Origin: Pseudomonadota bacterium
GTDB lineage: Bacteria > Pseudomonadota > Gammaproteobacteria > Xanthomonadales > Xanthomonadaceae
Length of the DNA stretch: 20,066 nucleotides
NCBI GenBank assembly: GCA_019348095.1
Contig: JAHWKC010000005.1
Location: forward strand, 1 to 20,066
Direction: 5' to 3'
Shown: positions 6,702 to 13,732 of the stretch, piece by piece
Layout of the letters: each line of letters opens with the position of its first letter
How positions within the stretch are numbered: position 1 is the stretch's first letter
Notes under the pieces: model-generated
What the model was told of the DNA's origin: nothing
The model's database searches: none
The model's input: only the letters and a program-made list of their open reading frames with translations
Position numbers and translations under genes: made by a program

Positions 6702-8960
6702 TTGCCGATCCCGTCTCCAAGGCCTTCGCCGATGCCGTCTCCGATCTCCAGCTCCCGCCGGACGCGGTCCAGCGTCGCGTCCGCCGCGCTGCTGCTCTAC
6801 TGCCTCGTCGCACCGTTGCACGCGGCCGATGAGCCGTTGTCGGTCCCGCGCGTGGACGTCGACATCACGGTGGATGGTCGACTGGACGAGACCGCGTGGC
6901 AGCAGGCCACGCAGGTCGAACTGTCGTACGAGATCCAGCCGGGCGACAGCACCGATGCCGCCGTTGCGACCACGGCGTATGTCGCCCACACCGACGATGC
7001 ACTGCTGATCGCCTTCGACGCGCGCGAGCCGGACCCGACGCAGATCCGTGCGTTCCTGCGCGACCGCGATGCGCTGTTCCGCGACGACTACGCCGGCGTC
7101 ATGCTCGACACGTTCGACGACCAGCGCCGTGCCTACCAGTTCTTCGTCAACCCGCTCGGCGTGCAGGCGGACCGGGTCAAGGAAGAGGCCAGCGGCAGAG
7201 AGGACGACGCGTGGGACGGACTGTGGACGAGCGCGGCGCAGATCACCGATTCCGGATACCGGATCGAGATGCGCATTCCGTTCGCCACGCTGCGGTTCCG
7301 ACCGGGCGAGGACGCGCGCCGCTGGGGCGTGCGGTTCCTGCGCGCGCGGCCACGCGAGAACCCATACATGTATGCGAACCAGCCGATCGAGCGCGGCGCA
7401 CGCTGCGACCTGTGCTCGATGCGCAAGCTCGAGGGCTTTGCCGGCATCCGCCAGGGCCGCGGCCTGGAGATCACGCCGACGCTGACCGTTGCGCAGGCGC
7501 AGTCGCGCGAGGAGGACGGCTGGCGTGGCGAGGGCGTGCAGATCGAGCCCGGTGTCGACGTGGCCTGGACGCCAAGCCCGAGCCTCACCCTCAGCGCAAC
7601 GCTGAACCCGGACTTCTCGCAGGTCGAATCCGACACGGCGCAACTCGACCTCACCACGAGCTTCTCGCTGTTCTTCCCGGAGAAACGCCCCTTCTTCCTT
7701 GAAGCCGCCGACACGTTCAGCACGCCGCTGCAGGTGCTGTATACCCGCCAGATCGCCGATCCTGACTTCGGCCTGCGCGTGACCGGCCGGGAGGGCTCGA
7801 ATGCATACGGCGCCGTGGTCGCTCGCGATGCGGTCACCCAGCTGCTGATCCCGGGCGCCCTCGGGTCGCGCTTTCGAGTGCTCGACCAGCCGTCCAACGC
7901 CGCATTCGCGCGCTACCGGCACGACTTCGAAGGGCAGACCAGCCTCGGTGCGGTGACGACGCTGCGCAGCGGCGAGGATTACCGCAACGCGCTGGTCGGG
8001 TTCGACGGGCGCTGGCAGCGCGGCAGCCACACGCTCAGCGGCCAGTGGCTGCGCAGCGATTCGCGCTATCCGGGCGAACTTGCGCTCGACGACGCAGCCC
8101 CGGTGGGTGACGCGCTGCTCGCGCGCTACAGCTTCGGCAACCGCAACTGGATCGCCGACCTGCAGCACACCCGGATCGACCCGGGCTTCCGCGCCGACCT
8201 GGGCTTCATCCCACAGGTCGGGTTCGGCCGAAGCTTCGCGATGGCCGCCCGCAACTGGTACGGCGCCAACGGAGCGGCGATCACGCGCATCTCCGCCGGC
8301 GTCGACGGGGAGACGATCGACCGCAGCGACGGACAGTTGCTCGAGCGCGAGGCCAGGGGCTTCATCGTCGTGCGCGGCCCGCTCCAGAGCATCGCGCAGA
8401 TCACCGGCGGAATACGCGAGCGCTTTTGGGACGGGCGCATGTTCGACGAAACATTCCGCCAGCTCTACCTGGAGGCCACGCCCTGGGCTGGCGTGCGGAC
8501 CGAACTGGTCGTCCAGACCGGTCGTCAGCTGGACTTGCGTGCATCGCGGCTCGGTGACTTCACCAAGGTCGATGGGGAGCTCTGGCTCGATATCGGCCGC
8601 GGCCTCAGCTTGATCCTCGACGGCAGCGTGCAGACGCTCGAACGGGATGGCGGCACCGCGTTCAGCGCGATGGTGCTGGATGCGCGCGCGAGCTGGCAAT
8701 TCGACCCGCGCCAGCGGCTGCGCCTGTCGTTGCAGGGCAGCGAGGTCGAGCGCGATCCGGCGCTGTACGCGACCGCGGTCAAGCGCCGCAGCCGCGACGT
8801 CGCCGCGCAGTTGCTGTATTCGTACAAGCTCAACCCGCGCACCGCGGCCTACCTGGGCTATTCGCACGGCGGCTATGCCGATGACGATCAGGTGCGGCTC
8901 GCCGACCGCGACCGCAGCCTGTTCCTGAAGCTCAGCTACGCCTGGCAGCCGGGCGGGTGA
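6702..8960 (+). CDS. DUF5916 outer-membrane barrel protein with N-terminal CBM9-like domain
   Basis: 752 residues. The signal peptide hydrophobic core is ASAALLLYCLVAPLHA, with cleavage near residue 41. Residues about 48-230 match the family-9 carbohydrate-binding-like domain found in these proteins: VDGRLDETAW, then DDYAGVMLDTFDDQRRAYQF and NPLGVQADRV. The rest is a DUF5916 domain of alternating beta strands with SLFFPEKRPFFLE (about 325-337) and TRQIADPDFGLRVTG, features of this family. It ends in LFLKLSYAWQPGG, an aromatic-rich terminal strand suited to outer-membrane insertion. The function of the family is unknown; binding or uptake of a polymer or peptide is only guessed from the domain make-up. 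Start is TTG 6702 (with ribosome binding site) or ATG 6732. It is probably regulated by the divergent LytTR system. Length is normal and the frame intact. Confidence 0.88.
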   Translation: MPIPSPRPSPMPSPISSSRRTRSSVASAALLLYCLVAPLHAADEPLSVPRVDVDITVDGRLDETAWQQATQVELSYEIQPGDSTDAAVATTAYVAHTDDALLIAFDAREPDPTQIRAFLRDRDALFRDDYAGVMLDTFDDQRRAYQFFVNPLGVQADRVKEEASGREDDAWDGLWTSAAQITDSGYRIEMRIPFATLRFRPGEDARRWGVRFLRARPRENPYMYANQPIERGARCDLCSMRKLEGFAGIRQGRGLEITPTLTVAQAQSREEDGWRGEGVQIEPGVDVAWTPSPSLTLSATLNPDFSQVESDTAQLDLTTSFSLFFPEKRPFFLEAADTFSTPLQVLYTRQIADPDFGLRVTGREGSNAYGAVVARDAVTQLLIPGALGSRFRVLDQPSNAAFARYRHDFEGQTSLGAVTTLRSGEDYRNALVGFDGRWQRGSHTLSGQWLRSDSRYPGELALDDAAPVGDALLARYSFGNRNWIADLQHTRIDPGFRADLGFIPQVGFGRSFAMAARNWYGANGAAITRISAGVDGETIDRSDGQLLEREARGFIVVRGPLQSIAQITGGIRERFWDGRMFDETFRQLYLEATPWAGVRTELVVQTGRQLDLRASRLGDFTKVDGELWLDIGRGLSLILDGSVQTLERDGGTAFSAMVLDARASWQFDPRQRLRLSLQGSEVERDPALYATAVKRRSRDVAAQLLYSYKLNPRTAAYLGYSHGGYADDDQVRLADRDRSLFLKLSYAWQPGG

Positions 8961-9252
8961 CCGGATGACTCGCCCCGTCACCACTGCCGACCCTGCTCAC
9001 CGCGCTGCTGGCGCATGCGACCGCTCGGGTCGAAAGGGGAAACGATGAACGACCGGGCTCCTGACCTTTGGCAGGGGGTGGACGGGCCTAGCGCGAGTAG
9101 CGTAGGTGCGACGGCACCGCGCGGCAGCCGTTTCCAGCGCGCTTCACGAACCGCCCGCGCACCCGCTAGCAGACCGACCTGGACCGCCGCCCGGATGATC
9201 CGCCCGCTCGCCCTGGTGGTCCTGCTCACCGCGCTGCTGGCGCCGGCGACCG
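8961..9252 (+). repeat. partial direct duplication of the dsbD 5' end
   Basis: A 23-base block starting CCTGCTCACCGCGCTG is identical at 8992-9014 and 9221-9243. It is followed in both by two mismatches and GCGACCGC, and preceded about 30 bases upstream in both by CCGGATGA. The step is 229-230 bases. The first copy has one extra base between its ATG (8965) and the block, so it does not encode the signal peptide in frame and ends at a TGA overlapping ATG 9045. It looks like a decayed copy of the start of the reductase gene, with about 170 bases of unrelated sequence between the two copies. Confidence 0.6.
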
Positions 9253-11303
9253 CCGCCGCGGCCTCCCCACCGGTACAGACCGAACACCTGCAGTCTCGAC
9301 TGGTCAGTGAGGCGACCGCGGCTGTGCCGGGCACACGCCTGACGCTTGGGCTGCTGCTCGAGCACGATCCGCACTGGCACACGTACTGGCGCAACCCGGG
9401 CGATTCGGGGCTGCCGACCGAGCTCGACCTCACCCTGCCCGATGGCGTCATTGCCGAGCCGATCGCGTGGCCGCATCCGCAGCGCTTTGAGGTGTCGGAC
9501 ATCGTCAACTTAGGCTACGGCGAGCGCCGGCTGCTGCCGGTCTCGATCCTGATTCCGGCCGACTACACGGCAAAGTCGCTGCCGGTACGCGCGGCGGCGA
9601 ACTGGCTGATCTGCGAGGTCGAATGCATCCCCGGCAAGGCCGAGTACGCACTCGAACTGCCGGTTGCGCCGGAGGCCGGCGTCGACTCGCGCTGGGCTGA
9701 CGATTTCGCCGCCGCGCGCGCCGACCTGCCGCGCGCGGCGGCGGCGACGCTCGCGATCGACGAGGACGCCGATGCGATCGCCCTGACGCTGGGCAGTCTC
9801 GGCCCCGCCGCGGCGCCGGCGCAGTGGCAATGGTTTCCCGAAACCCCGGAGGTTGTCGCCAACGGCGCGCAGCCGCAGTGGCAACGCGCGGCCGATGGCT
9901 GGCAGGCGCGCTGGCCGAAGAGCGAGTACTTCACCGCGCTGCCGGCGGACGTCGCCCTGGTCGCGGTCGACGGCGACGGCACGGCGTGGCGTTTCGCCGC
10001 CGGCAACGCCGCGGCCGCTTCGCCCGCGGCCGCGACGCCACTGTCCCCCGCTGCGACCACGGCCGCGACGCTGTCGTCCGTCGAACCGCTCGGTCTGCTG
10101 CCGGCCCTGCTGCTCGCCTTCATCGGCGGCCTGGTCCTGAACCTGATGCCGTGCGTGTTCCCGGTGTTGTCGATCAAGGCGATGAGTGCGCTGGGCTCGG
10201 CCGACGATCGCGCCGAACTGCGCCGGCATGGCGGCTGGTACACGCTCGGCGTCGTGGCGACGTTCCTGTTGCTCGCTGGCGTGCTGATCGCGCTGCGCGC
10301 CGGCGGCCAGCAGCTCGGCTGGGGTTTCCAGCTGCAGGAGCCGCGCTTCGTCGCCGGCGTCGCCTTGCTGCTGTTCGCGATGGCGCTGTCGTTCTCCGGC
10401 GTCTGGGAGTTCGGTGGGCGGCTCACCGGTGCCGGCCAGCGGCTGACCGAAGGGCAGGGCGCGCGTGCGTCGTTCTTCACTGGCGCGCTCGCGGTCGTCG
10501 TCGCGAGCCCGTGCACCGCACCATTCATGGGCACCGCGCTGGGTTGGGCACTGGCGCAGCCGGCCTTTGCCGCACTCGCGGTGTTCGCCGCGCTGGGTCT
10601 TGGGTTGGCAGCGCCGATGCTGCTGCTCGGGCTCGTGCCAGCGCTGGCCCGCGCGTTGCCGCGGCCCGGCCCGTGGCTGGAAGGCTTTCGCCAGATGCTC
10701 GCCTTCCCGCTGTACCTGACGGTGGTCTGGCTGCTGTGGGTGTACGGCGAGCAGACCTCGCCGCTCGGCATGGCCTGGCTGCTTGCCGCCCTGACCGCGC
10801 TGGCGTTTGCGCTGTGGCTGCTCGGGCGCCGGCCCGCGATGCGCTCCCCCAAGCTCCGCGCGATGGCCGCCATGGTGTCCGCGGCGGCGCTCGTGCTGGC
10901 GCTCGGGCTGCCGCTGTCGGCGCCGGCGCCGGCAGCCGCCGGTGCGCGATTGATGAGCGATGCCGACGCCGAGCCGTGGAGCGAGCAGCGCCTCGCCGAA
11001 CTGCGCGCGGCCGACCGGCCGGTGCTGGTCAACATGACCGCCGCATGGTGCATCACCTGCCTCGCCAACGAACGCGTCGCGCTGTCCAGCGATACCGTGC
11101 GCGAGGCGCTCGCCGCGCACGACGTCGCCTACCTCAAGGGCGACTGGACCCGCCAGGACGAGGCGATCACGCGCTACCTCCAGCGCTACGGCCGCAGCGG
11201 CGTGCCGTTGTACCTGCTGTATCCGCCTGGCGGTGGCGCGCCCCGCGTGCTGCCGCAGCTGCTGACCGCGGACGGCGTCGTCGACGCAATCGATTCGATG
11301 TGA
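9195..11303 (+). CDS. DsbD/ScsB-type protein-disulfide reductase
   Basis: 702 residues from ATG 9195. A signal peptide (MIRPLALVVLLTALLAPATA) leads to a periplasmic domain of the DsbD N-terminal type with Cys140-x3-Cys144 in WLICEVECIPGKA. A membrane core of about eight helices holds Cys320 in NLMPCVFPVLSIKAM and Cys440 in VVASPCTAPFMG. The C-terminal thioredoxin-like domain has WCITC (Cys619/Cys622). Three Cys pairs are thus present, so electrons can pass from cytoplasmic thioredoxin through the membrane to the periplasm. The start is uncertain: ATG 9045 has a much better ribosome binding site (AAAGGGGA) and is in frame, adding 50 residues ahead of the signal peptide; 9195 is chosen because a signal peptide should be N-terminal. 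The redoxin gene follows 39 bases later in the same direction and is the likely partner. Confidence 0.9.
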   Translation: MIRPLALVVLLTALLAPATAAAASPPVQTEHLQSRLVSEATAAVPGTRLTLGLLLEHDPHWHTYWRNPGDSGLPTELDLTLPDGVIAEPIAWPHPQRFEVSDIVNLGYGERRLLPVSILIPADYTAKSLPVRAAANWLICEVECIPGKAEYALELPVAPEAGVDSRWADDFAAARADLPRAAAATLAIDEDADAIALTLGSLGPAAAPAQWQWFPETPEVVANGAQPQWQRAADGWQARWPKSEYFTALPADVALVAVDGDGTAWRFAAGNAAAASPAAATPLSPAATTAATLSSVEPLGLLPALLLAFIGGLVLNLMPCVFPVLSIKAMSALGSADDRAELRRHGGWYTLGVVATFLLLAGVLIALRAGGQQLGWGFQLQEPRFVAGVALLLFAMALSFSGVWEFGGRLTGAGQRLTEGQGARASFFTGALAVVVASPCTAPFMGTALGWALAQPAFAALAVFAALGLGLAAPMLLLGLVPALARALPRPGPWLEGFRQMLAFPLYLTVVWLLWVYGEQTSPLGMAWLLAALTALAFALWLLGRRPAMRSPKLRAMAAMVSAAALVLALGLPLSAPAPAAAGARLMSDADAEPWSEQRLAELRAADRPVLVNMTAAWCITCLANERVALSSDTVREALAAHDVAYLKGDWTRQDEAITRYLQRYGRSGVPLYLLYPPGGGAPRVLPQLLTADGVVDAIDSM

Positions 11304-11342
11304 CTTGTTGATGTGACCTTCCCGACCTGAGGAGAACGACCG

Positions 11343-11963
11343 ATGAAAGCCCAACTGCTCACCACTGCACTGATGTTCGCCGCCGCTGCATCGACGTCCT
11401 GCGCTGCCTCCGACGCGGCCGCCGCCGCGGCGGTCGGCCAGCCCGCACCAGCCATCGAGCTGGTCGATTCGACCGGGCAGACGCGCTCGCTGGCCGAGTT
11501 CGCCGGCAAGACCGTCGTGCTCGAGTGGACCAACCATGAGTGCCCGTTCGTCGGGAAGCACTACGGTGCCGGCAACATGCAGGCGCAGCAGCGTGACGCG
11601 ACCGCCGACGGTGTGGTCTGGCTGACCGTCAACTCGTCGGCCCCCGGCAAGCAAGGGCATGTCGACGGCGCCGCCGCCGACCGGATCCGCGGCCAGGCCG
11701 GCGCCGCGCAGACCGCCTACCTGCTCGACCCCGATGGCACCGTCGGCCGCGCCTACGGCGCCAAGACCACCCCGCACATGTACGTGATCGATCCGGACGG
11801 CGTGCTGCGCTACGCCGGCGCGATCGACAGCATTCCGAGCGCCGACACCGCCGACATCGCCAAGGCGGAGCAGCACGTGCCGCAGGCGCTGGCGGAACTG
11901 GCAGCAGGCAAGCCGGTCAGCGTCCAGGTGACGCGCCCGTACGGGTGCTCGGTCAAGTATTGA
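11343..11963 (+). CDS. exported thioredoxin-like/peroxiredoxin-like protein
   Basis: 206 residues. The N-terminus is a signal peptide (MKAQLLTTALMFAAAASTSC); Cys20 is not in a canonical lipobox. The thioredoxin fold starts with VGQPAPAIELVDSTGQ, and the active-site segment is EWTNHECPFVGKHYGAGNMQ with Cys67, lacking a CxxC pair, as in the Prx-like2 branch of redoxins. TTPHMYVIDPDG gives the cis-Pro loop (about 141-152). The protein ends PYGCSVKY; a Cys four to five residues from the C-terminus (Cys202) recurs in this branch and may be a resolving residue (inference). GAGGAG at 11329-11334 precedes ATG 11343. A DsbD/ScsB reductase next to an envelope peroxiredoxin is a known pairing (the Caulobacter ScsB-PprX route), so the reductase upstream probably keeps this protein reduced. 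Confidence 0.87.
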   Translation: MKAQLLTTALMFAAAASTSCAASDAAAAAAVGQPAPAIELVDSTGQTRSLAEFAGKTVVLEWTNHECPFVGKHYGAGNMQAQQRDATADGVVWLTVNSSAPGKQGHVDGAAADRIRGQAGAAQTAYLLDPDGTVGRAYGAKTTPHMYVIDPDGVLRYAGAIDSIPSADTADIAKAEQHVPQALAELAAGKPVSVQVTRPYGCSVKY

Positions 11964-12197
11964 CCCTGTGCGTGACGCTCCGGGGCGGCGGCCGTCCCGG
12001 GGCGAAGGTCGTGCGGTGGCACCGCAGCAATCGCTGAGCCTTGAAGCGGCCTCGGGCGCGGTTCGCGGCTTCCGCACCGCGACAGGCTCAGGAAACGAAA
12101 TTCCTCGCGTGACCCTCTACGCGGTTTGAACACTCCGGCAACTGCCTTGCACGCCCTGCCTTACGCAGGTTGGGGCGACCGCTTTGGGTCAGCTTGC
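11964..12197. other. intergenic stretch between the redoxin and the toxin-antitoxin operon
   Basis: No coding frame is supported. GGGGCGGC (about 11984) faces GCCGTCCC with one G-U pair and could form a hairpin just after the redoxin stop, but there is no T-run. It also holds the nested inverted repeat described separately. Confidence 0.5.
12034..12091. repeat. nested inverted repeat (CTGAGCCT ... AGGCTCAG)
   Basis: Eight-base arms at 12034-12041 and 12084-12091, with inner arms GAAGC (12043-12047) and GCTTC (12068-12072). The right side reads CGACAGGCTCAGG, a phrase widely dispersed between genes in many proteobacteria. It is probably a dispersed REP-like hairpin and may also act as a terminator or mRNA stabiliser for the redoxin transcript. 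Confidence 0.45.
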
Positions 12198-12225
12198 TTG
12201 ACGTGCGGGATATGTCCCGTATTAT
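12198..12225 (+). promoter_or_regulatory. sigma70-type promoter of the toxin-antitoxin operon
   Basis: TTGACG (12198-12203), a 16-base spacer and TATTAT (12220-12225): the best sigma70 match in the window. It is 28 bases before the antitoxin start, and a palindrome fills the spacer. Confidence 0.7.
12206..12219. promoter_or_regulatory. operator palindrome CGGGA-TATG-TCCCG
   Basis: Five-base perfect arms (12206-12210 and 12215-12219), lying wholly between the -35 and -10 boxes. Xre-type antitoxins repress their own operon by binding such a site, so this is the expected autoregulatory operator. Confidence 0.6.
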
Positions 12226-12253
12226 CGGAGACACGTAAACAAGGAGAAGGGCC

Positions 12254-12664
12254 ATGAATGCTGTCGCCCCCCCTGTCTCCGTGCCTTCGTTGGCCGAGGA
12301 AGGCACCCGCCGGGATCTGGCCCGGGTAGTGTCCGCTCTGTTCGACAAGTGGGATCTGCCGGGTGAGGTTCAACTGAGTCTGCTGGGCATGAGCCCGGAG
12401 AGCCGCAAGCTCCTTCCGCTGTACCGCCGCGGTGAGCGGGCGTTGCCCAACAGCCGCGACACCCTCGATCGCGCCGGCTACCTGTTGGGGATCCACAAGG
12501 GCCTGCGGCTGCTGTTCCCCGAGAACGAGGCGCTCCGGTACCGCTGGGTCCAAGTGGGCAACCGGATGCTCGATGGGCGTACACCGCTGCAGGTCATGGT
12601 CGAAGACGGACTGGTGGGCGTGGCCCGCATTTCCCGGTTCGTCGACTTCCAGCGGGGCCAATAG
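12254..12664 (+). CDS. Xre/MbcA/ParS-type antitoxin (DUF2384)
   Basis: 136 residues. The N-terminal two thirds is a helical Xre-like region (RRDLARVVSALFDKWDLP, then LLGMSPESRKLLPLYRRGE, about 19-63). The C-terminal MbcA/ParS/Xre toxin-binding domain has LLGIHKGLRLLFPENEALRY, WVQVGNRMLDGRTPLQVMVE and a final VARISRFVDF, the classic 'P--G--P---L-----G' phrase before the last helix. AAGGAG at 12241-12246 precedes ATG 12254. The stop codon TAG is immediately followed by the GTG start of the RES toxin, so antitoxin and toxin are translationally coupled. It neutralises the toxin by blocking its active site, and with the toxin represses the promoter just upstream (family knowledge). Length and motifs are normal. 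Confidence 0.9.
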   Translation: MNAVAPPVSVPSLAEEGTRRDLARVVSALFDKWDLPGEVQLSLLGMSPESRKLLPLYRRGERALPNSRDTLDRAGYLLGIHKGLRLLFPENEALRYRWVQVGNRMLDGRTPLQVMVEDGLVGVARISRFVDFQRGQ

Positions 12665-13363
12665 GTGGCACTGTTCGACACGCTCATCGACCTGGATGCG
12701 CGCGTCACCCGAAATATCGTGTCGCTGCGCGTTTCCCAGGACCTCTTCGACGATCTGGTGGACGACGCGGCCGCCCGGGCGGCCGCTATCGCGGCTGACA
12801 TGCGTGTTCGCCATGCGCCACCCGGGATCATCGAGCGTGGCCTGCTCTACAGCGAGGCGATCGGCTACCCGTTCACCAGCGATGTGACGGTAAGCAGCCG
12901 CTTTGGCGACGGCACGGTGCGGGTCTGGTACGGCGCGATGGACGAGCCGACGGCGCGTGCAGAGACCTGCTGGCATGCCCTGCAGCAGGTCCTCGCTCTG
13001 GAGGGCGAGACCGACGTGGTCGTTCGGTACCGCGCGGTGTACCAGGTCAGGGCCCAGGGATTGTTCCTGGAGCTGCGCGACAAGCATGTGGATCACCCGG
13101 AGATCCTGTCCAACGATTACGCGGCGACCCAGGCGATCGGGAAGCACGCTGCCAGTCAGGGGCTGCCGGGCCTGCTGTACGCGTCGGCGCGCTGCCGCGA
13201 CGGTAGCTGCCTCGCCGCTTTCAGGCCCGACCCGCTGTCGGAGGCGACCCTGTTGCATTACCTCACGTACCGGATCGATCCGGTCCGGCAGACCATTGAG
13301 GTCGAGCGGACTCCTGGGGTGTTGGACGAGCTCGTCCACGCCGGAGATCTGAAGCGCAACTGA
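12665..13363 (+). CDS. RES-domain toxin (NAD+-degrading type)
   Basis: 232 residues from GTG 12665, directly abutting the antitoxin stop. The RES domain is in the C-terminal two thirds: R79 in SSRFGDGTVRVWYGAMD, Y89, E100 in TARAET, and S174 in LLYASARC, the Arg/Tyr/Glu/Ser set of the family. RES toxins such as Mycobacterium MbcT and Pseudomonas Res break down NAD+, and one (ParT) ADP-ribosylates a host enzyme; which chemistry applies here cannot be read from sequence. The first 50-60 residues (LFDTLIDLDARVTRNIVSLR and on) lie ahead of the usual domain and make the protein longer than compact members. The unit is bicistronic with the antitoxin and ends near an inverted repeat. There is no damage. 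Confidence 0.9.
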   Translation: MALFDTLIDLDARVTRNIVSLRVSQDLFDDLVDDAAARAAAIAADMRVRHAPPGIIERGLLYSEAIGYPFTSDVTVSSRFGDGTVRVWYGAMDEPTARAETCWHALQQVLALEGETDVVVRYRAVYQVRAQGLFLELRDKHVDHPEILSNDYAATQAIGKHAASQGLPGLLYASARCRDGSCLAAFRPDPLSEATLLHYLTYRIDPVRQTIEVERTPGVLDELVHAGDLKRN

Positions 13364-13732
13364 TTTGCCAGAGCGGGAGCATCCTCCCTCGGGCGGGCGG
13401 CCGCGGCTTGCTCCCGCGAGTTTGGTGTGCGCCGCGCGCGGCGGCGGGCGACCGCACCGGGCTCACCTCTTCTCCAGCGGAGAATGCTTCTAGAGCGGTC
13501 AAGCCGGGTCGCGTCTGTCTGCGCCAAGATCGACTTCATCGTTGCCGCGTCGACACGGCTTGTTGCCGTCCGGCGACGGCGCCCACCGCGACCATACAAG
13601 TCACCTGCCTACATGCTGGCGGCGGCCTGATGATCGCGCGCGCCGCCTATCGCTGCGATCAGAACGTTCGATTTGCGACCCACTAGGCCGCGGAGGAGAC
13701 TTGAACGACCCACCGAACGGAGCGAGCAGCCC
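13364..13732. other. gene-free stretch of about 370 bases before the catalase gene
   Basis: No supportable coding frame. It contains the inverted repeat at 13373-13417 just after the toxin gene. It also holds a short perfect palindrome, ATCGC-T-GCGAT (13649-13659), about 75 bases before the catalase start, which could be a regulator site. No OxyR-type motif (ATAG-n7-CTAT spacing) is convincing. Confidence 0.5.
13373..13417 (+). terminator. inverted repeat after the toxin gene, possible terminator
   Basis: GCGGGAGCA (13373-13381) pairs perfectly with TGCTCCCGC (13409-13417) across a 27-base GC-rich loop. It starts ten bases after the RES toxin stop. There is only a weak T stretch (GTTTGG) afterwards, so intrinsic termination is not certain. 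Confidence 0.4.

Noticed and set aside
6705..6745. Imperfect tandem repeat GCCGATnCCGTCTCC at the start of the DUF5916 gene
   Set aside because: Two short copies in low-complexity Pro/Ser codons; no likely function beyond making the start ambiguous.
6693..8984. 763-codon minus-strand frame opposite the DUF5916 gene
   Set aside because: Mirror frame created by GC-rich codons; composition is Arg/Ala/Gln-heavy with no domain, while the plus strand encodes a clear family member.
9510..12077. 855-codon minus-strand frame opposite dsbD and the redoxin gene
   Set aside because: Same cause; it spans two well-supported genes and their gap.
13640..13690. OxyR site upstream of catalase
   Set aside because: A short palindrome is present, but the four ATAG/CTAT-type elements with OxyR spacing are not.
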